A stretch of 49,015 bases of DNA, from the NCBI GenBank assembly GCA_946997485.1, contig CAMPVF010000012.1, positions 1 to 49,015 of the forward strand. Reading direction: 5' to 3'. Positions 1-7,688 of the stretch are shown one piece after another. The notes under the pieces were generated by a model. That model was not told the origin of the DNA. It was given only the letters and a program-made list of their open reading frames with translations, and made no database searches. Numbering within the stretch: the stretch's first letter is position 1; every line of letters begins with the position of its first letter. The position numbers were made by a program, and so were the translations under genes. The stretch is from an uncultured Atopobium sp. (GTDB lineage: Bacteria; Actinomycetota; Coriobacteriia; Coriobacteriales; Atopobiaceae).

Positions 1-108
1 TACTGCGGAGTGAGTCCGTGGGAGATTAGGACGTCGCTGACCAACGAGGGACATTTGTATTTAGAGGGGCTGGTGTGTGCCCCGTTTATATGGGCGCTGT
101 TTATGTGA
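1..108 (+). CDS. Possible 3' end of a gene entering from the left edge
   Basis: The first frame is open from base 1 to a TGA at 106-108 (35 codons) and ends in a hydrophobic stretch, while the other two forward frames stop early. No family can be recognised from so short a piece. It could be the C-terminus of a truncated gene or chance, so confidence is low. Confidence 0.25.
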   Translation, partial: YCGVSPWEIRTSLTNEGHLYLEGLVCAPFIWALFM

Positions 109-188
109 GCTCCGTCTTGCTTACCCTGTTTGCCCTTTTTGTTCTTGTATGTACATGCGTTATCAGGCGTTACAAAACTTTTTCATTC

Positions 189-379
189 ATATTAGAAAAT
201 TACCCCACTTTGACACGCGTTTTAGCGACACTCAGGTGTGCTTCAAGTCAGCGCTAAAACGTGCCTTTGCAAAGGTGCAGGTAGAAGCGGTGAGGTATTT
301 TTGCCCATTCGGCAGACGTGCTTCAGGAGGTAATTTTTGGTTTAAAACCGCGTGTCAAAGTGGGGTATTATTCTAATAT
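189..379. repeat. Diverged inverted-repeat element (191 bp), related to the 242-bp family
   Basis: Bases 189-219 and 349-379 form 31-bp terminal inverted repeats with 29 of 31 positions paired. The shared core ACTTTGACACG also ends the six 242-bp elements at 17774, 18192, 20106, 20524, 37772 and 39791. The interior has no convincing gene and only a short stretch (GCAGGTAG) in common with the other copies. The sequence just outside the right end (373-402) is similar to 42541-42570. Confidence 0.7.
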
Positions 380-542
380 CGCTCAACTTTTTTTGTAAGA
401 GGCGGGTTGGTTTTATTTATAGGCATTACATCGCAGTAACATGCAGCTGTAAACCCGCTGTAGCAGCAACCCCGCCATACTAATCACTACGCAATGGATA
501 TCCAGTTTATTTGCGTGCGCCGTGAATGTCGCGCGCTATGTG
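380..542. other. Gene-free spacer
   Basis: Between the inverted-repeat element and the end of the TRIC-type gene I see no supported gene. There is a weak complementary pair (GGCGGGTT near 401 and AACCCCGCC near 467) that might form a long-range hairpin, but it lacks a T-run in either direction. Confidence 0.4.
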
Positions 543-1256
543 CTACCTGCGTGTAAGGCGATTTTTCACGCGCCGTGCGCCTGCACGAACACGCGGTGTG
601 AAGTCTACGTTGTTGGGTGTTATCAAATTAAAATGCAGCGAAATTCTTCTCAATATAACAACAGTTACAACGCATAAGGTAGCCGCAATTGGTCGGTTAA
701 TGTAGAGCACAAACACGCTTACGTACGACACCACCGAGCCCGCGATGGCGCAAATGGCGTAATAGTTGCTGCTTTTGAAGATGCGCGGAGTGTCGTGCGT
801 GCACACGTCGCGAATCATGCCGCCGCCCACCGCCGTGAGCGTGCCCATAAGTACGCACGCCCAGGGGCTTAGCATAAAGCTCATGGCTTTATCGGTGCCT
901 GCCGCGGCAAAAAGTCCAATGGAAATGATGTCCACCCACTCTACGCAGCGCGGATGGCGTGTTAGCGCGCTTGGAAACATAAACGCACAAAGGGCGGTTA
1001 TAACGGTTGAGGGGATAGCAAAGGTTGAATCGAGTGCATACACACCGCCGCGCTGCATGATGGTGTCGCGTATGAGGCCGCCACCAAGGCCGCCCATCAC
1101 CGCAAGTGCCATAAATCCCACCAGGTCGAGCTTTTTTTGCTGTGCGACCAGCACGCCCGAGATGGCGCCCACGATAACCGACGCAAGGTCGAGCCATAGC
1201 GGCAGGGTAAGTGCGGATGTGTCGGGTCCGTAGGCAGAGAAGAAACCTGTTGGCAT
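543..1256 (-). CDS. TRIC-type cation channel family protein (UPF0126/YadS-like)
   Basis: This 237-aa integral membrane protein consists almost entirely of hydrophobic segments (about seven). It carries the family's internal duplication, seen as two glycine-rich motifs, GGGLIRD in the first half and GGGMIRD in the second. Prokaryotic TRIC-family channels are homotrimeric monovalent cation channels with exactly this repeated three-helix layout, and the length matches the family. The basic C-terminal tail is probably cytoplasmic. The ATG at 1256 is preceded by an AAAGG ribosome site. It is transcribed away from the tRNA genes and looks monocistronic. The ion carried cannot be read from the sequence. 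Confidence 0.85.
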   Translation of the reverse strand: MPTGFFSAYGPDTSALTLPLWLDLASVIVGAISGVLVAQQKKLDLVGFMALAVMGGLGGGLIRDTIMQRGGVYALDSTFAIPSTVITALCAFMFPSALTRHPRCVEWVDIISIGLFAAAGTDKAMSFMLSPWACVLMGTLTAVGGGMIRDVCTHDTPRIFKSSNYYAICAIAGSVVSYVSVFVLYINRPIAATLCVVTVVILRRISLHFNLITPNNVDFTPRVRAGARRVKNRLTRR

Positions 1257-1331
1257 GAGTTGGCCTTTCGTGGAGTTACGTGTATGCGGGTTATTATGCT
1301 GAGAATATCATGGATTATTCTAGCGTATATG

Positions 1332-1360
1332 TGTACAAAGCTCGAAAAATACGCTATACT
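1332..1360 (+). promoter_or_regulatory. Candidate promoter for the tRNA-Ser genes
   Basis: TATACT at 1355-1360 with TGTACA at 1332-1337, spacing 17, lies about 130 bases upstream of the first tRNA-Ser. The -35 matches the consensus at 4 of 6 positions. Both tRNAs could be co-transcribed from it. Confidence 0.4.
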
Positions 1361-1490
1361 AACGTACGCGCAAAACCGCGCCAACACACGCGCACCAGCT
1401 GTAAGTAGCTCCAAGCGGCTGCAGCCAGTTGTAACCAGCGTGAGTTGTGGCGTGAATGTGCCTCGCGCAATGCGCGTGCGACTATGTTGT

Positions 1491-1581
1491 GGAGAGTTGT
1501 CCGAGTGGCTGAAGGAGCACGATTGGAAATCGTGTATACGCCTAAAGCGTATCCCGGGTTCAAATCCCGGACTCTCCGCCA
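1491..1581 (+). tRNA. tRNA-Ser (anticodon GGA)
   Basis: The acceptor stem GGAGAGT pairs with ACTCTCC at 1571-1577, followed by discriminator G and an encoded CCA at 1579-1581. The anticodon stem CACGA/TCGTG holds a TTGGAAA loop giving anticodon GGA. A long variable arm and a GGTTCAAATCC T-arm are present, as expected for a class II serine tRNA. Confidence 0.97.
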
Positions 1582-1624
1582 TTACATCTGGCGGCAGGAT
1601 TCCTGCGCGGCGATGATGTGCCCG

Positions 1625-1714
1625 GGAGGGGTGGCAGAGTGGTCGAATGCGGCGGTCTCGAAAACCGTTTACCCCGTTAGGGGTACGAGGGTTCGAATCC
1701 CTCCTCCTCCGCCA
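1625..1714 (+). tRNA. tRNA-Ser (anticodon CGA)
   Basis: The acceptor stem GGAGGGG pairs with CTCCTCC at 1704-1710 (one G-T), then discriminator G and encoded CCA at 1712-1714. The anticodon loop CTCGAAA gives CGA. The long variable arm around TACCCCGTTAGGGGTA marks a serine tRNA. It lies 43 bases after the GGA tRNA and is probably in the same transcript. Confidence 0.97.
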
Positions 1715-1997
1715 TATTTTTTCTTATTAAATACCCTGTTTTACCTGCATATTTACACATCGGCACCTTTAATTTATTAAAAATATGCTAAGCAACCACA
1801 AGTATTAAGCGCAGAGGCGTACATATCGAAAAAGGCACCCAAAGCAATAAAGACACTCACGGCGCATAAACTTCAACACAAAACCAAACAAAAGCACGTA
1901 AAATCCCACCGCAAGCTGTACAATAATATAAATGCACACAACAATCGCAGCTACTCCCTTGCATACGGGTTGAGCTCGCTTAAAAAAGGAGTTGCAT
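1715..1997. other. Intergenic region after the tRNAs
   Basis: About 280 AT-richer bases precede the DUF4013-like gene. It must hold that gene's promoter, but I could not choose one with confidence. No gene or repeat is visible. Confidence 0.4.
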
Positions 1998-2960
1998 ATG
2001 AGTACACATCAAGAAATGTTTCACACCGCGTGGAATTCTGTGTTTCGCAGAGACACGCAGGTTTGGAAAACACTGCTTTTACTTGCGCTTATCGGGCTTA
2101 TTCCCATTGTGGGCGAAATCGTTATTTTGGGTTTTATAGCCGAGTGGGCATGCTCGCTTGCATGGGGTCAAAACACCGCCTTCGCGCGACCCATTAAATT
2201 TGTGCACCACCTTAAGCTTGGCTTTAGGGTTGCCGTGCTCTACCTGCTGTTTACCATTGCGTGGATGCTTTTTTCTACCTATGTGTTGTCGTTTTTTAAT
2301 GACATTCCCTTTTTTAACATCATCTCCTACGCGCTGGCGTCGGTGGTAAGTTCAATCTTCACTCTGTGCATCCTGCGCGCCGCCATTTACCAAAACATTT
2401 CAGCAGCGTGGAATTTTGTTTTTATAAAAGATATGATTACGCGCGAAAACAACGAATTTCCGCTGTATCTGGTTACGCGTTTTTTGGTTGAACTTATTGG
2501 CTGCATCGTTGTTGCCGCTGTTGCCCTGCTGATGATGCTTCCCGGGTTTGGCGCGGTTGCAGAGGTAGTTACCCTTTACTTGAGCGCAGCGTCACACGGC
2601 GGACAGCATATTGCAACCGCGCTCATTTCGGGCGGGATATTTTCGCTGCTAGGCAAACTGCTTGTGGCGCTTATCATTACAGCGTATGTGGTGTTAATTT
2701 TTGCCAACGTGGTGCAAGCTTTGTCGATGGGCGTAGCTGCTGTGTGGATGAGTCAATTTAATGTGAGTACCTGGGGGAATAAAAACGCGTCGCTTCCAGA
2801 CGACGTTGCCTCATACAACGCGCTTTCAAATTATGCAGCTACTGCACCTGCGCCTACAGCTGGGGCTGCACCTGTGCCTGAGGCTGCACCTACTGCCGGG
2901 CCTGCGCCTGAGGCCGCTCAACCAAAAGACACCGCGTCTGAGCCACCCGCGCAGCAATAA
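1998..2960 (+). CDS. Polytopic membrane protein, DUF4013-like
   Basis: This 320-aa protein has about six hydrophobic segments between residues 25 and 250, then a roughly 50-residue cytoplasmic-type tail rich in Ala, Pro and Glu (repeats of the type APTAGAAPVPEAAP). The N-terminus, starting with a Phe/Trp-containing amphipathic segment before the first membrane helix, resembles DUF4013 proteins, whose function is unknown. The ATG at 1998 is chosen because AAAGGAG sits 6 bases upstream; an in-frame TTG at 1992 overlaps that ribosome site. The gene stands alone and is closed by a strong terminator. Confidence 0.6.
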   Translation: MSTHQEMFHTAWNSVFRRDTQVWKTLLLLALIGLIPIVGEIVILGFIAEWACSLAWGQNTAFARPIKFVHHLKLGFRVAVLYLLFTIAWMLFSTYVLSFFNDIPFFNIISYALASVVSSIFTLCILRAAIYQNISAAWNFVFIKDMITRENNEFPLYLVTRFLVELIGCIVVAAVALLMMLPGFGAVAEVVTLYLSAASHGGQHIATALISGGIFSLLGKLLVALIITAYVVLIFANVVQALSMGVAAVWMSQFNVSTWGNKNASLPDDVASYNALSNYAATAPAPTAGAAPVPEAAPTAGPAPEAAQPKDTASEPPAQQ

Positions 2961-3010
2961 CGGTGCACCTACGCAGCATCAATATTGTTATACACACAAC
3001 ACGTATGTAA

Positions 3011-3041
3011 CCACTGCTTACGATGTAAGCGGTGGTTTTTT
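3011..3041 (+). terminator. Rho-independent terminator after the DUF4013-like gene
   Basis: An 11-bp perfect stem (CCACTGCTTAC / GTAAGCGGTGG) with a 3-base loop is followed directly by six T. Confidence 0.93.
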
Positions 3042-3396
3042 GTGCCGCGCGCCAATGTAACTGCGCCAGTGTAACTGCGTTATGTGTGCACGTTGTGGAA
3101 TGTGATAACGCGCTGCGAACATGGTGCGCGTTATGCCTGCGTAAACTGTCTTGCGTATCTGCTACACTAACGCCAGATTAGGTTCGCAATGTGTGAGGGC
3201 ATGTGAGGTGATGGCAGGTTAAGCAAACGCAAACCAAACGCAGGGCAAATGCAGGGCACATGCAAGGCGTTGCATGGCTGATGCTAGATGGCTGAGTGGC
3301 AGCTCAACATATGCTTTTTTAGTGGATACCTCCCGCACGAAAAACGACTGAAAATTTCGTGCACTGATGTGTTACAGTTAAATACTGTATTTTCCT
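3042..3396. other. Intergenic region and leader upstream of rpsF
   Basis: About 350 bases without a convincing gene. It contains near-repeats of CAGGGCA/GCAAGGC character around 3225-3280, and must contain the promoter of the ribosomal-protein operon. No promoter stands out. Confidence 0.4.
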
Positions 3397-3426
3397 GCTT
3401 CGAGTGCTACCTTCACAGCTCGAAGC
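3397..3426 (+). promoter_or_regulatory. Leader hairpin of rpsF, possible S6:S18 autoregulatory element
   Basis: GCTTCGAG (3397-3404) pairs perfectly with CTCGAAGC (3419-3426) around a 14-base loop containing ACC and ACA, ending about 10 bases before the rpsF ribosome site. Many bacteria carry a leader RNA here that binds the S6:S18 complex. The position fits; the exact known consensus cannot be confirmed by eye. Confidence 0.4.
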
Positions 3427-3451
3427 CGCTAGTCCAGAGGAGGTGACAGTA

Positions 3452-3745
3452 TTGAAGGCATATGAATTGTTGTATTTTGTAAGCCCGTCAGCTACCGATG
3501 AGGTACGCGCTGCTGTAGCAAAGCGTATTGACGACACTATTACCGAACAGAGTGGTGTTGTAGATTCCGTAGAAGACTGGGGTAAGCGTAAACTCGCGTA
3601 TGAGATTAATAAGCTTACCGAAGGCGACTATACCCTTATCAATTTCCACGCAGACCCTGCACACATTGCAGAACTTGATCGTGTACTTCGTATTAACGAT
3701 ACGGTAGTACGTCATATGATCGTGCGTCGTCCCGATAAAGATTAG
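3452..3745 (+). CDS. rpsF: 30S ribosomal protein S6
   Basis: This 97-aa protein begins MKAYELLYF and has the ribosomal S6 core: an alpha/beta fold, the WGKRKLAYEI segment in the middle and a VVRHMIVR strand near the end. S6 binds 16S rRNA as a heterodimer with S18 in the platform of the small subunit. The start is a TTG with AGGAGG 8 bases upstream; the frame is open 16 codons further but those residues do not resemble S6. It is the first gene of the rpsF-ssb-rpsR-rplI cluster, consistent with regulation by S6:S18 through its leader. Confidence 0.97.
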   Translation: MKAYELLYFVSPSATDEVRAAVAKRIDDTITEQSGVVDSVEDWGKRKLAYEINKLTEGDYTLINFHADPAHIAELDRVLRINDTVVRHMIVRRPDKD

Positions 3746-3802
3746 GACAATTGAGGGTGATGCTATGCACCACCGGGTAAGACCTATTGGAAGGTGAGTA
3801 TT

Positions 3803-4393
3803 GTGAGTATCAATCGAGTTGCAATTTCAGGTAATTTAACACGTGATCCTGAGCTTCGCGTTACTACGTCGGGCTCTCAGGTGATGACTTTTTGTCTTGC
3901 GGTAAACGACCGTCGTCGCAATCCGCAGTCGGGCGAATGGGAAGATGTTCCCAATTATGTGGACTGTGTCTTATTTGGTGCTCGTGCTGAATCGCTTAGC
4001 AAAATCCTCACCAAGGGTCAAAGGGTTGTATTAGATGGTAGACTTCGCTGGAGCCAATGGGAGCGCGATGGGCAAAAGCGCAGCAAGCTCGAAGTTATAG
4101 CAGAAACGCTCGACTTTGTATCGCCGCGCAGAACGCAAGCTCCAACAGCGCAAGGCGGCTATGGCTCGTATGCAGGTAGTGCACCTGCTGCTGCAGATTA
4201 CGGCAACCAAAGTTATGGTGCGCCGCAGCAGGCACCGTATGCCGCACAAAGCGCCGCGTATGCTCCTGCGCCAGCAGCGCCCGCACCTGCGCCTGCAGCA
4301 CCAATGGACGATGGCTACTCTGCCGCCGCTCCTATTGATGCAGCTATGCAGCCACCTGCGGCCGATGCGTATTCGGATGACATTCCGTTTTAG
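3803..4393 (+). CDS. ssb: Single-stranded DNA-binding protein
   Basis: This 196-aa protein has an N-terminal OB fold (residues 1-110; NRVAISGNLTRDPELR, then YVDCVLFGARAE). A disordered linker rich in Ala, Pro, Gly, Tyr and Gln follows, ending in the acidic tip DDIPF that recruits replication and repair partners. It coats single-stranded DNA as a tetramer at replication forks. The GTG at 3803 is preferred because GGAAGG lies 8 bases upstream, while a GTG at 3794 overlaps that site. It lies between rpsF and rpsR, the common order in Gram-positive bacteria and Actinobacteria. Confidence 0.97.
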   Translation: MSINRVAISGNLTRDPELRVTTSGSQVMTFCLAVNDRRRNPQSGEWEDVPNYVDCVLFGARAESLSKILTKGQRVVLDGRLRWSQWERDGQKRSKLEVIAETLDFVSPRRTQAPTAQGGYGSYAGSAPAAADYGNQSYGAPQQAPYAAQSAAYAPAPAAPAPAPAAPMDDGYSAAAPIDAAMQPPAADAYSDDIPF

Positions 4394-4489
4394 GCGCATT
4401 TTTAGGCCCACTGTTTAAGCGCGTCGCTTAGGCGTCGTTTTGGCGCATGTGTTTACCACGTACTGTTCGTCTTAAGAAAGGTATCAATC

Positions 4490-4762
4490 ATGGCTAGAAA
4501 AAAGCATGTTGAGCAGCGTCAACCGCTGCGCAAATATAGCCAACTTGATAAAGCCGAGCTTGATAATGTCGATTACAAAGACACTCAGCTTTTACGCAAG
4601 TTTATGACCGACCGTGGCAAAATTAAACCACGTCGTGTTACTGGCATTTGTACGCAACACCAGCACAACGTTGCTATGGCTATCAAGCGCGCTCGTGAAA
4701 TGGCGCTATTGCCATACACCGTAACCGTAGTTTCCACGCGTGGGAGCCGCAATAAGGGCTAA
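4490..4762 (+). CDS. rpsR: 30S ribosomal protein S18
   Basis: This 90-aa basic protein has the S18 signature: YKDTQLLRKFMTDRGKIKPRR, then TG(I)C, QHN and RAREMALLPY. S18 pairs with S6 on the platform of the 30S subunit. It is the zinc-free type, with only one Cys. An AAGAAAGG site precedes the ATG. The 96-base gap after ssb shows no terminator, supporting an operon. Confidence 0.97.
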   Translation: MARKKHVEQRQPLRKYSQLDKAELDNVDYKDTQLLRKFMTDRGKIKPRRVTGICTQHQHNVAMAIKRAREMALLPYTVTVVSTRGSRNKG

Positions 4763-4823
4763 TGCACGGCATCGTGTATATGTCCTGCGCTCCACAACGC
4801 ACTACTGAGTTAAAGGAGTTCCT

Positions 4824-5366
4824 ATGAAAGTCATCCTTCTGGGTGAGCTTAGGGGCAAAGGTGGAGAAGGCGATATTGTAGACGTAGCTCAGGGATATGC
4901 AGAAAACTGCCTATTCCCAAACAAAATCGCTCAGCCTGCCACCCCTGGCAATATTAAACAACTTAAGGAGCGTGCTCACAATATTCAACAGCGTGAAGAA
5001 AAACGCTTGTCGGATGCACGTGACATGAAGGCAAAACTCGATGATAAACAGGTATTTATCGAGGCAAAGGTTGGAGAAAACAACCAGCTGTTTGGTTCAA
5101 TTACCGCTGCACAAATTGCAAAAGCTATTAATGAGCAGCTTTCGGTAGAAATTGATCGCAAACGCATTTCGCGCGGTGCTACCATTAAAACCGCTGGTAC
5201 GCATGGTGTTGAAATTAACCTGTATCGCGACATTAACGCTCGTGTTTCGGTAACCGTTGGTGCCAGCATGAGTGAAATGAAGCCGTCTGAAGAAGCTGCA
5301 GAAGCTGAGGCAGACACACAAGAAGCAGAAGATGCTGAAAAGCAGGATGCTTCTGAAAATGAGTAA
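4824..5366 (+). CDS. rplI: 50S ribosomal protein L9
   Basis: This 180-aa protein begins MKVILLGELRGKGGEGDIVDVA and contains GYAENCLFPNKIA, the rRNA-binding N-domain. A long connecting helix (about residues 45-80) follows, then the C-terminal domain with GSITAAQIAKAI. L9 bridges ribosomes at the base of the L1 stalk. The last ~30 residues form an acidic Glu/Ala/Asp extension beyond the usual ~150-residue length, another low-complexity tail of the kind seen across this window. AAAGGAG lies 5 bases before the ATG. It closes the ribosomal cluster. Confidence 0.97.
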   Translation: MKVILLGELRGKGGEGDIVDVAQGYAENCLFPNKIAQPATPGNIKQLKERAHNIQQREEKRLSDARDMKAKLDDKQVFIEAKVGENNQLFGSITAAQIAKAINEQLSVEIDRKRISRGATIKTAGTHGVEINLYRDINARVSVTVGASMSEMKPSEEAAEAEADTQEAEDAEKQDASENE

Positions 5367-5385
5367 TACGTGCGCAAAGATAGGG

Positions 5386-5391
5386 TATAAT
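5386..5391 (+). promoter_or_regulatory. Consensus -10 box just after rplI
   Basis: A perfect TATAAT stands 20 bases after the rplI stop. No good -35 is visible at 16-18 bases. It could start a short transcript ending at the terminator at 5507-5534. Confidence 0.4.
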
Positions 5392-5397
5392 ACTCTT

Positions 5398-5534
5398 GTC
5401 TTTTTCGCACGGTAGCACGACGCACTAGTATTGTTCGATCGTGCTAAATGCGCGGTACTATCGCGCAAGTTGGGTATGTATAGTTATATAGTATAGTAGT
5501 ATGCAAACAGGTGCCTTTTGGGGCACCTGTTTTG
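5398..5534 (+). ncRNA. Candidate small structured RNA between rplI and dnaB
   Basis: The segment from a consensus -10 (5386-5391) to a strong terminator (5507-5534) has no reading frame of note. It contains a perfect 8-bp stem (TAGCACGA at 5413-5420 with TCGTGCTA at 5439-5446) and a GCGCG/CGCGC pair just after. It may simply be the 3' untranslated end of the rplI transcript. Confidence 0.35.
5507..5534 (+). terminator. Rho-independent terminator of the rpsF-rplI operon
   Basis: ACAGGTGCC (5507-5515) pairs with GGCACCTGT (5522-5530) around TTTTGG, and is followed by a short T-rich stretch. Confidence 0.85.
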
Positions 5535-6118
5535 TGTTACAGGGCTGTTGTTATGCGCCGCACATGCTGCGCGCGTTAGGTATCGCATCTGCTGTTTGCG
5601 TCCTGCAACGCCGGACCCGCAGCGCCGCACCCGCCGCAGGTGCCCGCCGCATGTGATCGCCCGTGTGCCCGCCCTGCGCCTGCCGCGTTCCACACGCACG
5701 CTGCGGCGTGCAATGTTGAAAACGCGCATGGTTGTGCCACTTTTCGTCATTCAAAACGCCTATGCTGACCACGGGCTATACATTGGGGTAACCCTTGTAC
5801 TGGTGTTAAACAAAAAGCGTTGCATAATCGTGCATAAAACATAATGAAACACCAGGTAGCAGATACAAAAAGTGAATAATACGAGTAAAACATAAAAGCG
5901 CAGGTGAGCGCCTTGCGGGGGCTACACAGTTTATACACAACCAGTGGCACGTTGATAAATTGTTGAAAATGTTGATAAGTCGCTCATTTCACGGTAAATG
6001 GGAGCTACTTTTCAACATTGGCATGTTAAAAACAATTCAATAAAAAAGCCCACCGTTTGCGAGGGTGCTGCCCGCAAAAGCGTTTACACTAAGTTGTACG
6101 TAGATGAAAGGTGCACCC
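5535..6118. promoter_or_regulatory. dnaB upstream region with a DnaA-box-like site
   Basis: About 580 bases without a convincing gene. A single TTATACACA at 5931-5939 fits the DnaA box consensus. It is followed by two GTTGATAA copies (5952-5985) and an inverted pair GTTGAAAA/TTTTCAAC (about 5963 and 6011). These AT-rich features lie 80-190 bases before dnaB and may be its control region. A lone DnaA box is not enough to call an origin. Confidence 0.4.
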
Positions 6119-7537
6119 GTGTCAGATTCACTAGCTACATCAACAGCGTCGCTGCTTAATTTTCCGCCCGTAAACCCCGACGGCACAACGCAGGGTAAAG
6201 CCCTGCAACTGCCGCAAGACGTTGAGGCGGAAAAGTCGCTGCTTGCGGCAATGATTTTAAGCGATGACATTTTGCAAAACTGTATAACTGCACTTAAAGA
6301 GGACGATTTTTACCTCACGCGCCACAAGATTATTTTTAGGGCAATCCTTGCGCTGGCAGATAAGGGGCAAACCGTCGATCCCGTTTCGCTTGCCGACTGG
6401 CTTAAAACCACAAACGAGCTCGATCGCATTGGCGGCTCAGCCACCTTAGTTGAGCTGAGCGAAAACAGTTTCTCGCTCGTTTCGTGGGAGCACCACATCG
6501 AAATTTTGCACCGTGATGCGTGCCTGCGCTCGCTGATTTTGGCGTCGTTCAACATTCAAAAGCTGGCGTTTGACGCGCCCGAGGACACCAAAGAAGTTAT
6601 CGACTCGGCAGAAAACATGCTGCTTGAGGTTACTAACAAAGAGGTGGCGAGCAATTATTCGCCCTTATCGGAAGTAATGAGCTCGCTTTACACCGACCTT
6701 ACCGAAATGCAGGCGTCGGGCACGCCGCAGGGCATTAACACCGATTACCCAACGGTAGACCGCTGGCTGCAGGGTTTGCGACCTGGGCAAATGGTGGTTG
6801 TTGGCGCGCGCCCTGGTGTTGGTAAAACGTCGTTCGCGCTTAACTTGGCGGTTAACTTTGCAAACAATGGTGCCAGCGTTGCGTTGTTTTCGCTTGAGAT
6901 GAGTAAGGTTGAAATTGCACAGCGTTTGCTTTCGGCGCAGGCAAAAATTAACCTGTCGGCTATTCGCGGCGGCTCAATTCAAAGCGATCAGTGGCCGGCA
7001 ATTTTGCAAGCGACAAACGACTTGTCCCAGCTCGACATTATGATAGACGACACGCCGGGTACAACGGTAACCGAAATTCGTGCAAAGGCGCGCCGCATGC
7101 TCAACAAAAAAGAACGCGGCATTGTGATTATTGACTATTTGCAGCTGCTGTCGCCGCCACAGGGGCGTTTTCGTGCGGATTCGCGTGCTACGGAAGTGTC
7201 TGAAATGTCGCGCGGCATTAAGATTATGGCGAAAAACCTTGAGGTGCCGGTGGTTGCGCTCTCACAGCTTAACCGTCAGGTAACGGGGCGTAGTTCGCAG
7301 CGCCCGCAGCTTTCTGACCTGCGTGAATCGGGTGCTATTGAGCAGGACGCCGACATCGTTATTTTGCTCGATCGCTCCATGACCGAAGAAGAAGCGCAGC
7401 GCCCGCAACGCCCGGAGATGGGGCAAACCGATCTCATTATTGCAAAGAACCGCTCGGGTCCGTTGGGCACGGTGTCGCTTGCATTTTTGCCTGGTACAAC
7501 CAAGTTTCTTGAGGTTGATATGAACAACGTGGAGTAG
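6119..7537 (+). CDS. dnaB: Replicative DNA helicase DnaB
   Basis: This 472-aa protein has the N-terminal primase-interacting helical domain (about residues 30-150, with DVEAEKSLLAAMI), a linker helix and a RecA-like motor domain. The Walker A motif GARPGVGKT is at 229-237, Walker B is IIDYLQLL near 339, and the C-terminal DLRESGAIEQDADIV segment is conserved in DnaB. It is the hexameric 5'-3' helicase of the replication fork. The GTG at 6119 is chosen because GAAAGG lies 7 bases upstream; the in-frame ATG at 6104 has no ribosome site. No intein is present. Confidence 0.97.
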   Translation: MSDSLATSTASLLNFPPVNPDGTTQGKALQLPQDVEAEKSLLAAMILSDDILQNCITALKEDDFYLTRHKIIFRAILALADKGQTVDPVSLADWLKTTNELDRIGGSATLVELSENSFSLVSWEHHIEILHRDACLRSLILASFNIQKLAFDAPEDTKEVIDSAENMLLEVTNKEVASNYSPLSEVMSSLYTDLTEMQASGTPQGINTDYPTVDRWLQGLRPGQMVVVGARPGVGKTSFALNLAVNFANNGASVALFSLEMSKVEIAQRLLSAQAKINLSAIRGGSIQSDQWPAILQATNDLSQLDIMIDDTPGTTVTEIRAKARRMLNKKERGIVIIDYLQLLSPPQGRFRADSRATEVSEMSRGIKIMAKNLEVPVVALSQLNRQVTGRSSQRPQLSDLRESGAIEQDADIVILLDRSMTEEEAQRPQRPEMGQTDLIIAKNRSGPLGTVSLAFLPGTTKFLEVDMNNVE

Positions 7538-7688
7538 GGTGCAGTGTTGCGTGCGCCCTGCCGCACCCAGTGCACTTAGCGCACCCCGCCCGCGTCTGCG
7601 GAGAGTTTGTTGCTTTCTTGTTTGTGTGCTTCGAGCAGCGCGTATGAGTGTAATACTTAAAGAGTTGTATTGCGTAAGGAGGAACACT

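Noticed and set aside
5518..5844. A 108-aa gene between rplI and dnaB
   Set aside because: It starts inside the terminator, has no ribosome site and an Arg/Cys-rich composition typical of non-coding GC-rich frames.
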